DNA of 64,000 nucleotides from positions 14,354,001 to 14,418,000 of the forward strand of contig NW_023503493.1 of NCBI RefSeq assembly GCF_014529535.1, read 5' to 3'. Positions 48,515 through 59,404 of the stretch are shown here, piece by piece (position 1 is the stretch's first letter; each line of letters begins with the position of its first letter). A program made the position numbers and the translations under genes. This DNA is from Bradysia coprophila. Lineage: Eukaryota; Arthropoda; Insecta; Diptera; Sciaridae. Under the pieces are notes generated by a model. That model did no database searches and was not told the origin of the DNA. It saw only the letters and a list, made by a program, of their open reading frames with translations.

Positions 48515-48774
48515 TTGAAATTACATTTAGCGGCGCACAGCGTCTTGTTTGATTCATTTTTTGTTTGTTTTCAATTTCATCTTCAAGCTAGAGAGGCAAA
48601 CAGTCTGTGGTCGCTACTTTACAGTGAACTAATAAAATTTCCACTTACCATTAAAAGCAATACACCACATCCAACTCCTTCTCGTCGCATCCGATCTGAA
48701 ACAAGTCCGAAAAGAATTGAAATTAAAATCAATCGACCGGTGGAATTCAATCGAAAAATTTAAATTTTCGGAGA

Positions 48775-48836
48775 TCAGGATTCAAGAAAGATTTACATCA
48801 CAAAATGTCAATTGAACTATACATTAACGTCATCAT
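48775..48836 (-). ncRNA. Box C/D snoRNA, family F4 copy b (intron 4)
   Basis: C box ATGATGA (48836-48830), internal TGTGATG, D box CTGA (48778-48775). First half identical to copy a, second half diverged. Confidence 0.7.
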
Positions 48837-49049
48837 GTCTACAGCGGTACGAAGAGGATTCATTCAGATCTAATAACTGAAACGTAAAAAATGGTTCTTA
48901 CCGTTCGACTCGGAAGCTGTCCCAGATTGGTAGAGTATACGATGCGTTTGTCTGAAAAAGAAAATTGAAATTTAATGTAAAAAGCATACCAAGCGTGGGA
49001 GAGACAGACTTCAGACTCGTGACAACGATTTTTTTTTTCAGTTTTGTTC

Positions 49050-49123
49050 TCAGAATCCTTTTGGTTTAACGTTTATGTGTGGTAATCGTCACGGTTTACA
49101 TTTCGGATTACAGTTATCATCAT
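49050..49123 (-). ncRNA. Box C/D snoRNA, family F5 copy b (intron 3)
   Basis: C box ATGATGA (49123-49117), C' GTGACGA, D box CTGA (49053-49050). Strong terminal stem GTTTTGTTTC / GAACAAAAC. Confidence 0.85.
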
Positions 49124-49395
49124 GAAACAAAACGGAAAAATCGTTTATCGTCGGATATTGGGTGATATTCCCGATTAAATGTGTAATCAATTCAAATAAC
49201 AAGTGTTCTAACGTCCAATGATTCATGGATGTCACTCGAAACCATAGAAATTCCAATCTTAGTTTTTGATTGAGAGAAAACCGGAATTCTATTGTTAGAC
49301 TATTCTTAGAGACACTACCGATGATGGAAGAAAGGGCAGTGCGTGCACTCCCCGAAAAATACCAAGCTTCCTATAAAATTTAGCAACTTACACTG

Positions 49396-49535
49396 ACACT
49401 GACAAAAAAGAGTTGAAAATGGCACCTCTTTTGGGTAACTTTGTCTCCAGGTAACCTGCAATGACTGATGAAAAATACAACTGGAGACAAAGTTACCCAA
49501 AACAGGTTAGATTTTCAACTATTTTTTGTCAGTGT
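49396..49535. mobile_element. MITE in host intron 3, ACACTGACAAAAAA end family
   Basis: The ends ACTGACAAAAAAGAGTTGAA and TTCAACTATTTTTTGTCAGT face each other, with GGGTAACTTTGTCTCC arms inside. A relative with the same arms is at 53820-54016. Confidence 0.7.
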
Positions 49536-49893
49536 CCAACATCATCCGGACCCCTACAGGGTACATTTAGCGTCTTTAAAGCTTCTTCTAAATAAATTTT
49601 TGATTGAATTTCTGAGTAAGCAAGGTAGCAAACGGCTTCAGAAGGTGGGACGGCTTTTCACTTTAATAAACTTTATCGCGACAGATCTAATCAACCCAAA
49701 TATAACGAGAAAAACTCACCATTTCTACTGCAACAGCATGACCGTCCTCAAAAGCTTCCTCACCATGATCACCCTCAGAATCGTTTCTTAGACCATTGAC
49801 CGGTGAGCGATTTACACTGAAAAGGAATTTTGATTTTAGTGAACCGAAGCAATTAGGGAAGTCAATGCATCCAGTGAAATTGTCTTTAAGTTT

Positions 49894-49959
49894 TCAGGTT
49901 TGGTTTAACGAATTGGTTTGATCGTCACGTAAATTACTCAGAAGTTGGTTTGTCATCAC
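49894..49959 (-). ncRNA. Box C/D snoRNA, family F5 copy c (intron 2)
   Basis: C box GTGATGA (49959-49953), D' CTGA, C' GTGACGA, D box CTGA (49897-49894). GTTAAACCAAACCTGA differs from copies a and b close to the D box, so its target may differ. Confidence 0.75.
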
Positions 49960-50208
49960 AAAAATTGGGGCCTTATTGATAAAACGATTTTTCAGTCTGA
50001 TAGCTTACCTTCTATCGGCGCATCGAACACATCGATCCATTCGATAAAGTGTCGCTTTCCGCCGGTCGGATATTTGTTGATTGCTTCCACATCCAAAATG
50101 TAAACCGTTGCGAGAGTCCACGAATCTGAAATGTGAAATTTATCGGATGAGTTGTGGAACGTAAAACCAGGGTGGAAACGAAATTCATTTGAAATGTTTT
50201 GCATCTCA

Positions 50209-50271
50209 TCAGTTGGCCGTTCTTAATGGTATTCATGTCAATGAGTCGTTTATCTAAAGAACATTCATCAT
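50209..50271 (-). ncRNA. Box C/D snoRNA, singleton S1 (intron 1), probable 18S guide
   Basis: C box ATGATGA (50271-50265), D box CTGA (50212-50209). The guide next to D, TAAGAACGGCCA, is complementary to TGGCCGTTCTTA, which I recall as near-universal in 18S rRNA. The fifth-base rule points to the first C of GGCC, the site I recall as human Cm1272 (SNORD66). Confidence 0.75.
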
Positions 50272-50581
50272 TCGAGCAGAGACTCATTTCAATTCAACAA
50301 ATTAATTCAAGAAAAATCTTACCGTTGTCTGCTGCGAACACCGTAGACCACACAATCTAAAAGGAGAGACTGAAACGAAAATTTCATTAAAAATTTGTAC
50401 AAACAATTGGTTCAATATAATCGTTGAAGGGCGGCAGTCGCCCCCTCTGCATACAATGAAAGACATTTTCTTTTTTCTTTCAAATCATCAGAATTGATCG
50501 GAAAAAACGATTTTTTTATTGATCCAAAAGTTTGTACAACAAAGCGAATCAAGTGGATTTTCCCCAATAATTTGTTTCATT

Positions 50582-51993
50582 CTAAACTGATTCTTGAACG
50601 GGTGGTTCGTAGCCTTCGGCACGTTCGACGACAACACCTTCGGCCGAAACAACGCCATCGGCAGCTTTACCGCCGCCATCACCATGGAGCTCCAACAGTT
50701 TGGCCAAATCGAAACGTGGCTTCTTCAATACTTTCACTTTGCGAATGTACACATCGTGCAACGGGCAGATGCCCAAGCAAGACTTTTCAATGTCCTTGGC
50801 AATGGAATCGGGGAGCAATTTGTTGACGACTTCCTTCAAATCGGAACCGGTAATGTCGCGTGTGATAATTTCGCACATCTTCTTGCGAATGGAACGGACA
50901 TGTGAATGTTGGGCGTAGCATGTTTTACGCTGAGACATTTGATCTTTTGCGGTGAATCCAATGCAGAAAACACGGAGCAAATAGCCATCGGTTGTCTTGA
51001 CATCGATGTTGGCTTCGATGAGTGTTTGCCATTTCTTGACCATCGAGCTGAAGCGGAAAGAAATGAATGGATGAGCGAATCGGTAGATTGATGGCGAGGC
51101 GTTCAATGTTCCCAATGTTCAACAATTCGGAGAACACGAGAACTGAACACGTTCCAATGCGAAATAGTTTCTCACCACCACCATCGGCAGCAGAAACAGT
51201 TAAGTCAACATCACAAAAGTGACCAACAAAACTCACCGCAATTTGTCTGTTGTCAAATCCATACCATGGAAGTTGGTCAAAACGTGTGTTCCTTGTACGT
51301 CTTCCGCAATCAAACGGAATTTACGGAACGATCTTTCCGCATCCTGATCATTTTGTAAATCGGCTAGCGACACCTCAAACACACGGTGCTTCAAACCTTC
51401 CGATGCGATCTTTGTACCTTGTGTACGGTTCACCAAAGTCTTTCCGACTTGTCGGTTAGCAAACATGCTTGGCGCTTTGATATCATACCAATCTTTGCGT
51501 GAGAATGGATCGACCACCTTCTTCTTGGAGCCTTTTTTGCCTCCCTTTGAGAGACCTTTGTTTTTGCCGACAGCCATGTTCGAAACTCACTGCAACATTG
51601 GAGGAAATCGGAATAAGTTAGGTTAGGTTGTCAGTGTTATGGGTGTGATGTCGAAATGTGATCGGAATTTTCGTCACAAATTGATGCGATTTCCGGTAAT
51701 TTACATTGAAGACACACTAAACACCATGACTAAACAAACGGGATGACAAAAATGTGACTGGTGTCGACACCATCGTGACAAATGTGTTTCACACGTGGCT
51801 ACAACTAATAAATCAAAATTTTCACAAAAATACGCCACTTCAATCGGCATCTCGGAGGCACTCGCATGGCTTTTTATCTTATGCATCAATTTGTAATCGA
51901 ATTTTTCACTAGCGGACCGTTTTAACTAATTATTTTGTGGAATTCATGGTTGGAACTGTACTTACGTTCTAGTTCACTTGGAGTTACGAAGGA
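50582..51993 (-). CDS. RpS3A: 40S ribosomal protein S3a (eS1)
   Basis: Coding exons 51577-51237 and 51047-50582 give 268 residues, the usual length. It starts [20 protein letters not shown] and contains [17 protein letters not shown] and [20 protein letters not shown], hallmark RpS3A segments, and ends EPPVQESV. A non-coding first exon of about 28 bases (to 51966, donor GTAAGTAC) with a pyrimidine-rich CTTTTCCTTCG start resembles a 5'TOP leader; its intron ends just before the ATG. The protein is part of the 40S subunit near the mRNA exit and is needed for translation initiation. It diverges from Med22 over about 470 bases and is followed on the same strand by the snoRNA host gene. Confidence 0.97.
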
Positions 51994-52466
51994 AAAGAAA
52001 AATGGTTGAGTTTACGTCGTTTACGTATCGTTGAGTTTCGTGTTCCGATTGTTTCCATTGTTTCACACTCTCTTCGTTAAATCGATGACATTTTTCGGTT
52101 GGGTCTTTTGGCGGTATATATGAAAGGAATGAAAGTTTAAAGATACAATTAACTGTCTCAGTGCACCAGTTCAACCACTAAATTTCTCCAATTGTTTTTA
52201 GTATCTAACTACAAATGCAAGGGCATTGGGCAATTGTGACATCTGCGATAATATCTCGGGTAAACAACAAAACCTCCAAAGTTTTTCAAATATCACATTG
52301 ACTCACAGAGAAGAAATTTCGGTTGGGATTGGAATAAACGAGAATGGTATTTTAAAAAAATAATGCAGCCCATGCAGCCAGAGTTCGTAGCTGTCACGGA
52401 TGTGTCAGAATGATGTTTTTGTGATTTACACAATTCATCAACAACAATAATTTTGGTGAATAAACA
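51994..52466. promoter_or_regulatory. Divergent promoter interval RpS3A / Med22
   Basis: Some 470 bases separate the RpS3A leader from the Med22 start codon. I see no clear TATA box at a fitting distance for either gene, as is common for housekeeping promoters. Confidence 0.5.
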
Positions 52467-53220
52467 ATGTCTTCTCAGCGTAACTTACCGCAATCCAAAG
52501 AAGCTCTACTCAAATCATACCAGACGAGGCTGAAGGATGATGTAAAGAGTATGCTGGAAAATTTTGAAGGTAGGGAATGAGCCGAAATTGTTTACGCTTT
52601 CATCACTGATTGTAAAATGATCTCACATTTTGTAAAATGGACCGTTACTATTAGTTCAGTCAATGTCGATAGCGATTGCTAATTAACCAATTGCTCAGTT
52701 GTTTGTTAAGTCTGAATTCACAGTCGTCTGTTTACGTGACTTTTCTATTGTTTGACTTTTGCATTGTTTTAATTCCAACTGTCAAGTAAACCGCTGAAAA
52801 ATCGACGACTGTGAAACCACAGCTACACAAACACTACCGAAATGCCCAATAGATCCACCAACACTGCAATCAAACCAAATTCACCTCAACTTCTTTACAG
52901 AAATCGGTAAACTAGCCAAGGGCGAATCGGACAATCAACTCTCGAAAATCACACAATGCGAACAGGACACATACGAAATGCAGGTACGGGCGGCGAACAT
53001 AGTCCGCGCTGGTGAATCGTTGATGAAATTGGTGTCGGACATAAAGCAATATTTGATCCTGAACGATTTCCATTCCGTCAACGAGGCAATAACGGCGAAT
53101 TCACAGCTGTTCCGGCAAACTCAGGCCGATTGTGACAAGAAATTGATGAAACTCAGAGATGATATGGCTGCTGATCTGTATGATTTGGAGGAGGAATACT
53201 ATACTAGTGTGTTTAAGTGA
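52467..53220 (+). CDS. Med22: Mediator complex subunit 22
   Basis: Two exons, 52467-52569 and 52901-53220, give 140 residues, the normal size. The characteristic sequences are [39 protein letters not shown] and [14 protein letters not shown] at the C-terminus; the whole protein is helical. MED22 sits in the Mediator head module with MED11 and links activators to RNA polymerase II. The intron acceptor is TTCTTTACAG at 52900; AATAAA-like ATAATAAAAA follows the stop. Confidence 0.96.
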
Positions 53221-53696
53221 GCGAGGGTAGTCGTTTGGAGATAATAAAAATTTGAAATTGAAATAGTTTTATGTATGTCACCGAGTGATCAGTCCGCATA
53301 GCAGGCCGAGTGAGACTATATACACATCGTGTATCTGTGTAAAAGCAATTATCACCGAGTTGCATACAACGGTTTCTCTCAAACAAAAGTTGGTTTTTCG
53401 TAGGGTCGAAAGTGCCTTATTACAATCCAAGGGATGAATAGTAAATTGACGTCAAGCTCAAAAGCATGTAATATTAAATTTACATTTCTGCTATGGACGG
53501 TCACTTCGCAAGGGCTGCAACTTGCGAAATTGCCTAAAATCAACTTTTCACGTCGAGGGCCTAAATTACGTGAAAAATTTTAAAACTTATGCCCAAGGCA
53601 TGAAAATCCATTACAAAACTCGCGATAAAAGTTTAAACAGAAGTCTCGTTTTCGTGTGTTTACTGACCTCAGCTTCGACCTGGATCAACAAACACA

Positions 53697-54107
53697 CGAA
53701 AACTTTACTTTTAATTCTAGTCATGTAATAGTACATTGTTGTCTTGCGGCCAGAAAATGCGTCATTACTGTCTTGCTACAAAAAACGGGTTTTCACATTT
53801 TCTGGTCACAAGACAACAAAGTACTGTAATGTCTTGCTGGGAAATTCTTTGTTGAAAATCTTACCAGCAGGTAACTTTGTCTCCTGGTAATCTATAATAG
53901 CTGCCACAGCTGTAGTGCCTCGCCTCATACAAAAATACAGCTGTGACAGATAATGTACATTACCTGGAGACAAAGTTACCTGCTGCAGGTAAGTTTTCAA
54001 CTCTTTTTTGTCAGAGTAAGGCGTGTGGGATGTATTCGAAATACAGCCTCCCCACACACCTAAACAAAAAATGTCACAGCAAGACAGTAATGTACAATTA
54101 TATGACT
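53697..54107. mobile_element. Nested inverted-repeat elements
   Basis: Outer ends CTAGTCATGTAATAGTACAT and ATGTACAATTATATGACTAG pair; inside, GTCTTGC arms border a second element (about 53820-54016) with GGTAACTTTGTCTCC arms, the relative of 49396-49535. The younger element probably inserted into the older one. Confidence 0.55.
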
Positions 54108-54149
54108 AGGGACAAAAAGTTAAAAAGTAGCGTTTTCGTATGAATTATG

Positions 54150-54313
54150 TCAACGCACTTCAAGCAAAAGTGCTATTAATGACGGCTGCCAAATAGAGTA
54201 CATTTTGTATGAAATTTTATCCCCACTATTTTTGCAGTGTAAAATTTTGTATGAAGCGCTGTCAAGTTTCAGTACACTATTTAGAGTACCACTTTTGCTT
54301 GAAGTGCGTTCAT
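54150..54313. mobile_element. MITE of the CAACGCACTTCAAG family
   Basis: The ends CAACGCACTTCAAGCAAAAG and CTTTTGCTTGAAGTGCGTT face each other. The interior shares GCCAAATAGAGTAC with 54636-54797 and 13509-13581. Confidence 0.7.
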
Positions 54314-54635
54314 TTTGTTCATGTACTTTACATGCTGAGGGCGTGGAGAGTTGTGCTTGAATAGAAACAGGAAAAATTCGGTCTTCGCATGTAGTAGTAT
54401 GTAAAATACTATAAATTTCACTTCATCCTCAGGGCAGAGCAATAAAAGTGCGAAGTGTCAGTTTGGGCTCCAGTGTGGAAAAGCTGTTAAAAAAATTGGA
54501 AGCAAAATCTCAATGCAGGCAGTCTAAATTTAGCTAATAAGAAAACGATCAAGGGTCTAATTTACATCCCTTGCTTGATAATTGTTGTCTTTTTCGTGGT
54601 ACTTGAAGGCCTGATGCCCTGAGTATAGACTCAGT

Positions 54636-54797
54636 CATCGCACTTCAAGCATGAGTGGTACTCTAAATAGAGTACTGAAACGGAACAGTGTACCAAACAA
54701 ATTTTGGCACTGTAAAAAAATCTGTAAACTTTTTTCATACAAAATAGTACTCTATTTGGCAGCTGTCACTCGAAGCACTTTTGCTTGAAGTGCGTTG
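54636..54797. mobile_element. MITE of the CAACGCACTTCAAG family with target duplication
   Basis: The ends CATCGCACTTCAAGC and GCTTGAAGTGCGTTG are flanked on both sides by ACTCAGT (7 bp, possibly 8 with an ambiguous G). It lies 320 bp from its sister copy. Confidence 0.75.
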
Positions 54798-55417
54798 ACT
54801 CAGTTCATTGTAAACTTTGGAATGATCAACGAACGGTTCAAAACTTCGTAGTATCATGTTTCGTCGTATAGAGTGTTTCATTGAGAGAAAGATCAGTTTC
54901 ACCACTTTAACCGCAATTTCACAAGCTACCCCCAACGAAAGGTTGAAAATGTGTGGAAAGTCGAACAAATCTGGGAAGTATAAGATCCAATATAACGTTC
55001 GGACCTTCTGCTTTGATTTGAGTTGTGTATCATCACGCTAGGCGAAATAGTTACGTCACAATCATTAAAATAAGGTGGGAGTGATAGGTTGTGCTTTGTA
55101 AGAGCTAGTCTACCGCTATTCAGCTAGTAATGGTGTTACGATCTAATAATACTAGACATTTAAAGGTTAGAATTGGGTAACCTTCTTTTTGTAGCGATAA
55201 CAGACAAGAAAGTTTGTTAACTGGCCGTAGATCATGGATCATGGGAAGTAGGTGTTTCGATTGAACCCACGCTCACGCAAACGGTAAACGGTTCTGCTTC
55301 ACAGAGGAATTGTTAGATACCGACATCTTAGCACAAAATATTAGTGGAGTGTTGACTCTAAATATCCTTCTTCTAGTCATGGATTTGAAATTGTGTGGTA
55401 CTAAAAGGCTTGATGGT

Positions 55418-55537
55418 GGTTGCTAGGAATCTCGCGCCGCGTCATTCACAATAATTCACATTTTGACACATTTTGTATAAGGAAGATGTCACTTTGTGAG
55501 TTATTGTGAATGACGCGGCGCGAGATTCCCCAACACC
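55418..55537. mobile_element. MITE, 120 bp, GGTGT-GGGGAATCTCGC end family
   Basis: Arms GGAATCTCGCGCCGCGTCAT (continuing to TTCACAATAA) are mirrored at the right, ending CCCCAACACC. TTGATGGT is duplicated at 55410-55417 and 55538-55545. Same family as 24451-24594. Confidence 0.8.
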
Positions 55538-55770
55538 TTGATGGTATAATGAATTCCGTGATTTCTTACGGACGTATTGGAGATCATAAAGAACACTGGA
55601 CTGATCATTGAACTCAGTAAAATCAAGAAGAAACAGCGGCAGTTCCGTTTGAATTTTTTTTATTAAAATATCAGAACCTTACTAGACATGAAATAAGTAA
55701 CCCGAAATAACGATGCATCCTTACAATGTAAGGCTTACATCAATAACAAAACAAAAAAAATGAACCCAGT

Positions 55771-57358
55771 TCACTCCGAATCGTCGAAGATCCGAATTAA
55801 GTCGTCGATCGATGTTGGATAATTCGTCACCGGACACGTTTGAGAATTACCCAAATGTGTGGCTATGCATTTGTAGCAGAAAACGTACCTGTAATAGGAA
55901 AATCGGAACGATGTCTTATGCCACTCTAGATTTAGGGCATGTGAGAGGCCGAGAACACACGAACCATTTTCCGGTTCAGAGATCGACAATTATGATGTGT
56001 TTTCCGTCGTAATCAGATTTTTCGTGTAAGTCAAATACACCACCACAAAATTGCTCGTGTGTTGTCAGCTTTAAGGGCCAATCTTAAAATTTTTCACACA
56101 AAAAACTGTCCCTACCCAGACACACTAACAGCCGTTGGTATGTGCCAAGCCTGCAAACAAATCGGACATTTTCCATTATATTTTGTGCCATTGACATCAA
56201 GACTTGGAGGATCTGGTACAGGTAGATTGGTTAAATTGCCTTGGCTAGCCTCGTTTTGCCACCACTGAATAAATTGCAGGAAAAATGCCGACAATTCCAA
56301 GCCGCGAAAAATGAAGCTTGTAAGGACAGCGGAATGTCTGATGGTTGAGTAAATAAATAAGAGTCAGTCGCGGCTAGTATGATCAATAAAATTAACACGA
56401 TGTCATCCATCGTAACACTCACTTAAAATTGCCTTTGAATAAATCACTCCAACTCCAATCGTTCTCCTGAATTGTCGGTAAGTACGTTAAGTTCATTCGA
56501 ACCGCCCTCAGCAATCTAATAGATATTCAAGAGTCGTCAATTAATCAAACGGCTCAAATCACAGCACTGCTCCAAGCATGAACAGTGAGTTAACTAGTGT
56601 CCAAACTGGAGGAGCCGTGCTGCGCTCAAATTTACACCTCGTTCTACAAAAGAATGGCAAACACACTTACAACGAATGTGATTTCGATGAATTGGCCATG
56701 TAGGAAATGTATTGAAATATCTGCAAGCACTCATACACCGCCACAGAACCGCTCCAAATTTTACTCACATTCCGTTTTATCGTTCGATATTTTACATATT
56801 CCGGATAGTCATCCAGTTCCTGTTGCCAGTGTCTCACGGTCTTTTCGATTTTCGTGCGCAGATAAGGCAGTATCACTAAACAAACGAAAATCGTGACCTT
56901 TGATCGGTTCGTCAGTGCTTCTTCGGTCGATGCAGACCATTTTGTACGACATAAACCGTAAAACACTTCAGATAACGATCCACCTGAAACATTACGAGCA
57001 ATTATTGATCCAATATGAAATTGGAACCGAAGGAACTGGGACACTGCAATGCATTTCGTTTATACCTTGAATGCGAATGTAATACTGCTGCACAGCGCTA
57101 TTTAGTAACAGAAACAGTTCATCATAGTACCGAACCAGCCAACCATATTTCGCTGGATTTACAGTAGCTAGGTACTTTTTAAGAAACGAAACTGTTGTGA
57201 ATGATGAGTATGATAATTGAGACTATCAATCAACTTACATTACACAGGCGAAGTATTGCTGGATTAAATGTTTGGTGTAAAGAATCGGATGCTACGACCT
57301 CGAATATGGAAGGCTTCGGTTGAAGAGTAGTGGTCAAGTGGGCACCTCTCTCTGCCAT
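55771..57358 (-). CDS. Pex12: Peroxin-12, peroxisomal RING E3 component
   Basis: Six exons (57358-57239, 57174-57066, 56983-56671, 56515-56423, 56337-56116, 55888-55771) join in phase to 324 residues. The N-terminal KPSIFEVVASDSLHQTFNPA, GGSLSEVFYGL and LDDYPEYVKY segments and the C-terminal RING-like CPICLQAWHIPTAVSVSGYV then FCYKC and CPVTNYPT are typical of PEX12, whose RING keeps only some of the zinc ligands. Membrane segments lie between. With PEX2 and PEX10 it forms the peroxisomal ligase that monoubiquitinates PEX5 for recycling. The exon 3 to 4 join (SHSLLLRAVRMNLTYLP) was chosen because it alone restores the conserved frame. Confidence 0.92.
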
Positions 57359-59096
57359 AGGTGCAAATACTAGGAGTCTCTAATAATTTGTACAAATGAA
57401 AATAAACACTTGAGTGCAACACCACCAGCTGATGTTTTAGCTGATTGTATAGTTGTTGAGTTGAGTACTTTTTCGCATGTACAGCGCGAAAATTTTCGAA
57501 GAGCCGAACATCTTGTCACGTCAAAGATCTAAGCTCCATGTAAATAAACGTTTTTGCATTCACTTTATAATAGCACTCTACCATTTTAAACACGACAGAG
57601 TAAAATTAACCAGGCAGGAGCGATTCATTTTCGAAACGTCAAATAAGGGACCTAATATGAAAAATGAACTCAAATGTACACTGAAATAAATTGAGTTAAT
57701 TTTATTCGCAAAATGTAAGGCAGGTCTCTAGATCAGAGGCGCCAACTTTCGTTTGAGTTGTTGGGTGCTCAAATTTTTTTCTTCAATTTCAAGAGTTGTG
57801 CCCAAAACGATGAATCTTTTAGTTTTTCCCATTTTTTTAACAACTTGGAGTCTCGACTAATCAAATTCAATAAAACGAAAACCTTTCGAAATGGTTCTCT
57901 GTGCAACTTAATTTGCAAGACCTTTAAATAACACCAATTTCAAACGAATTTACGGTAAAGAAGACGGGACACGGTGTGCCTGAACCAAATTTAAACAAAA
58001 ATTTTTGCACCTCTGATTTTTCTTCTTATTTCTCTTTTTTGGGTTATAACAAACAACTTTTGTTCGAGGGGTAGGTTGGCGCAGCGGGCGCTTTTAGAAA
58101 AAATTGCGAAAACGGCATCTGAAGTCCATTATTTGGCCGTTTCCAGCACTTTTAATAACTGTTGTGGGCTAAATGACTTAATATAAAAAATTTTGGTAAG
58201 TCATCTGATCATTGAAAGTGATCAAGAATACTGTGAACTAGTTACAAGAACTTAATGTGCCACTAAATGTGACAATTATGATGGTATTCTTCGAAATATG
58301 TGAGCAGCGCTCCAAAATTTCGGAGTAGCCGTACGTAACAGCATTGTCGGACAAATCAGAGTTTAATATGACTACAGTTTCCCAATGTTAGTATCTTTTC
58401 GATGTCTTCGAAGTATATAAAAACGATTCTCTATTTAAATAGACTATGCCAAAATGATTTTTTTTCTCAATTTTTTTGCATAAAGTAGCTAGAAATTGAA
58501 AATAAAGATACCCGTGTCTCGTCTTTTGACGAAAAAACTTGAAACCGGAAAGATTTTCCACTTTATAAATTCCTGAAATATGTGATTTGCGCCATTTTCC
58601 ACCCAAATTCCACATAAGGTCTTAAGTTTGCCACTTTACAATTACAGTAGTATTGTTCACTCAGTTCACCCAGTTTTGACTGATTCACTGAATTTTGTTT
58701 TGATGAAATGTCAAATCGCCACAGTTTATTAATCTCAAACAAGTTTGTGTCGAAAATTTGTAGTATTTCGCGTAAAACTTAGTGATTCAGTTTAAATTTC
58801 GTCCAGAAAATAGTTCCGAGTGTGCTTTTTCTATTGTTTTAAACAGAATGTAGGACAAATTTTCCGAAATAATTTTAAAGACGAATTAATTTGGTCAAAC
58901 ATTGTGGGTGTTGTGAAAATCTCATTTTTTAAAGCAATTTGGTGTCGATTATGCAATTCAGTGTTCAATTCCTCAAGTTTATGTGCCTAGAAATTCCCTG
59001 CAAAACGTTTCGTGCTAATTCAGTCGGTAAAATGTGAAGAAAACATGCAAAAATATGTTGCCATTCAGATAAACAATAGTATGTTGTGTTACAAGT

Positions 59097-59197
59097 ATTG
59101 TAATGTTGATTTTTTCAGCACTAGACCCAAGTTTTCCTTACGAGCGGAGCGAGTAAGGAAAATTGGGTCGTGTGCTGAAAAAATCAACATTACAATA
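59097..59197. repeat. Palindrome upstream of the recombinase gene
   Basis: ATTGTAATGTTGATTTTTTC and AGCAC...GACCCAA arms are mirrored around CTTACGAGCGGAGCGAGTAAG. The motif TTCAGCAC/GTGCTGAA recurs in the 35-bp repeats after the gene. Confidence 0.7.
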
Positions 59198-59404
59198 CGT
59201 GTAACACATCATGCTTTGTGCCAACCGAGAATTGAAATAGACAAAAAATAACAATTTAGATAAAAAGTCCAATAAAAAACACTGATGAAAAATTCGCTGC
59301 TAAATTTCATCCATCGTAGTTGCATTGACAAAAAAATATTAAACTCTTATGACCACAATTGTCATTCGTTCTTGATTATTCTGCAATATTACACGTGCTT
59401 TATT

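Larger units (their letters stand above)
43755..50356 (-). ncRNA. snoRNA host gene (UHG type), 20 exons, 19 C/D snoRNAs
   Basis: Exons bounded by GT-AG: 50356-50323, 50125-50009, 49816-49720, 48951-48902, 48695-48649, 48357-48292, 48085-48013, 47664-47565, 47353-47287, 47063-46963, 46724-46660, 46449-46354, 46156-46078, 45895-45836, 45555-45497, 45278-45240, 44896-44813, 44483-44419, 44214-44153, 43939 to about 43755 (AATAAA, complement of 43772-43777). No frame stays open across the exons; most contain stops, so the spliced RNA appears non-coding. Each of the 19 introns contains one sequence with a C box (RTGATGA or close), a D box (CTGA) and, in many, a terminal stem. This is the layout of metazoan U-host genes. 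The true first exon upstream of 50356 is not identified; RpS3A ends 226 bases away on the same strand. Confidence 0.85.
53221..55770. other. Element-rich interval between Med22 and Pex12
   Basis: No gene seen. It holds nested inverted repeats (53697-54107 around 53820-54016), two CAACGCACTTCAAG elements and a 120-bp MITE, listed separately, plus a CACCGAGT...CACCGAGT repeat near 53280-53365 that recurs near 13060. Confidence 0.55.

Noticed and set aside
43827-50355. A multi-exon protein gene on the minus strand, suggested by exons open in one frame (for example the 50125-50009 exon encoding LATVYILDVEAINKYPTG).
   Set aside because: Frames do not join across GT-AG junctions and most exons carry stops, while the introns hold conserved C/D snoRNAs. 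Open frames in 50-100 base exons are expected by chance.
51048-51236. A snoRNA in the RpS3A coding intron.
   Set aside because: A GTGATGT resembles a C box, but no D box with stem could be placed, unlike the introns of the host gene.
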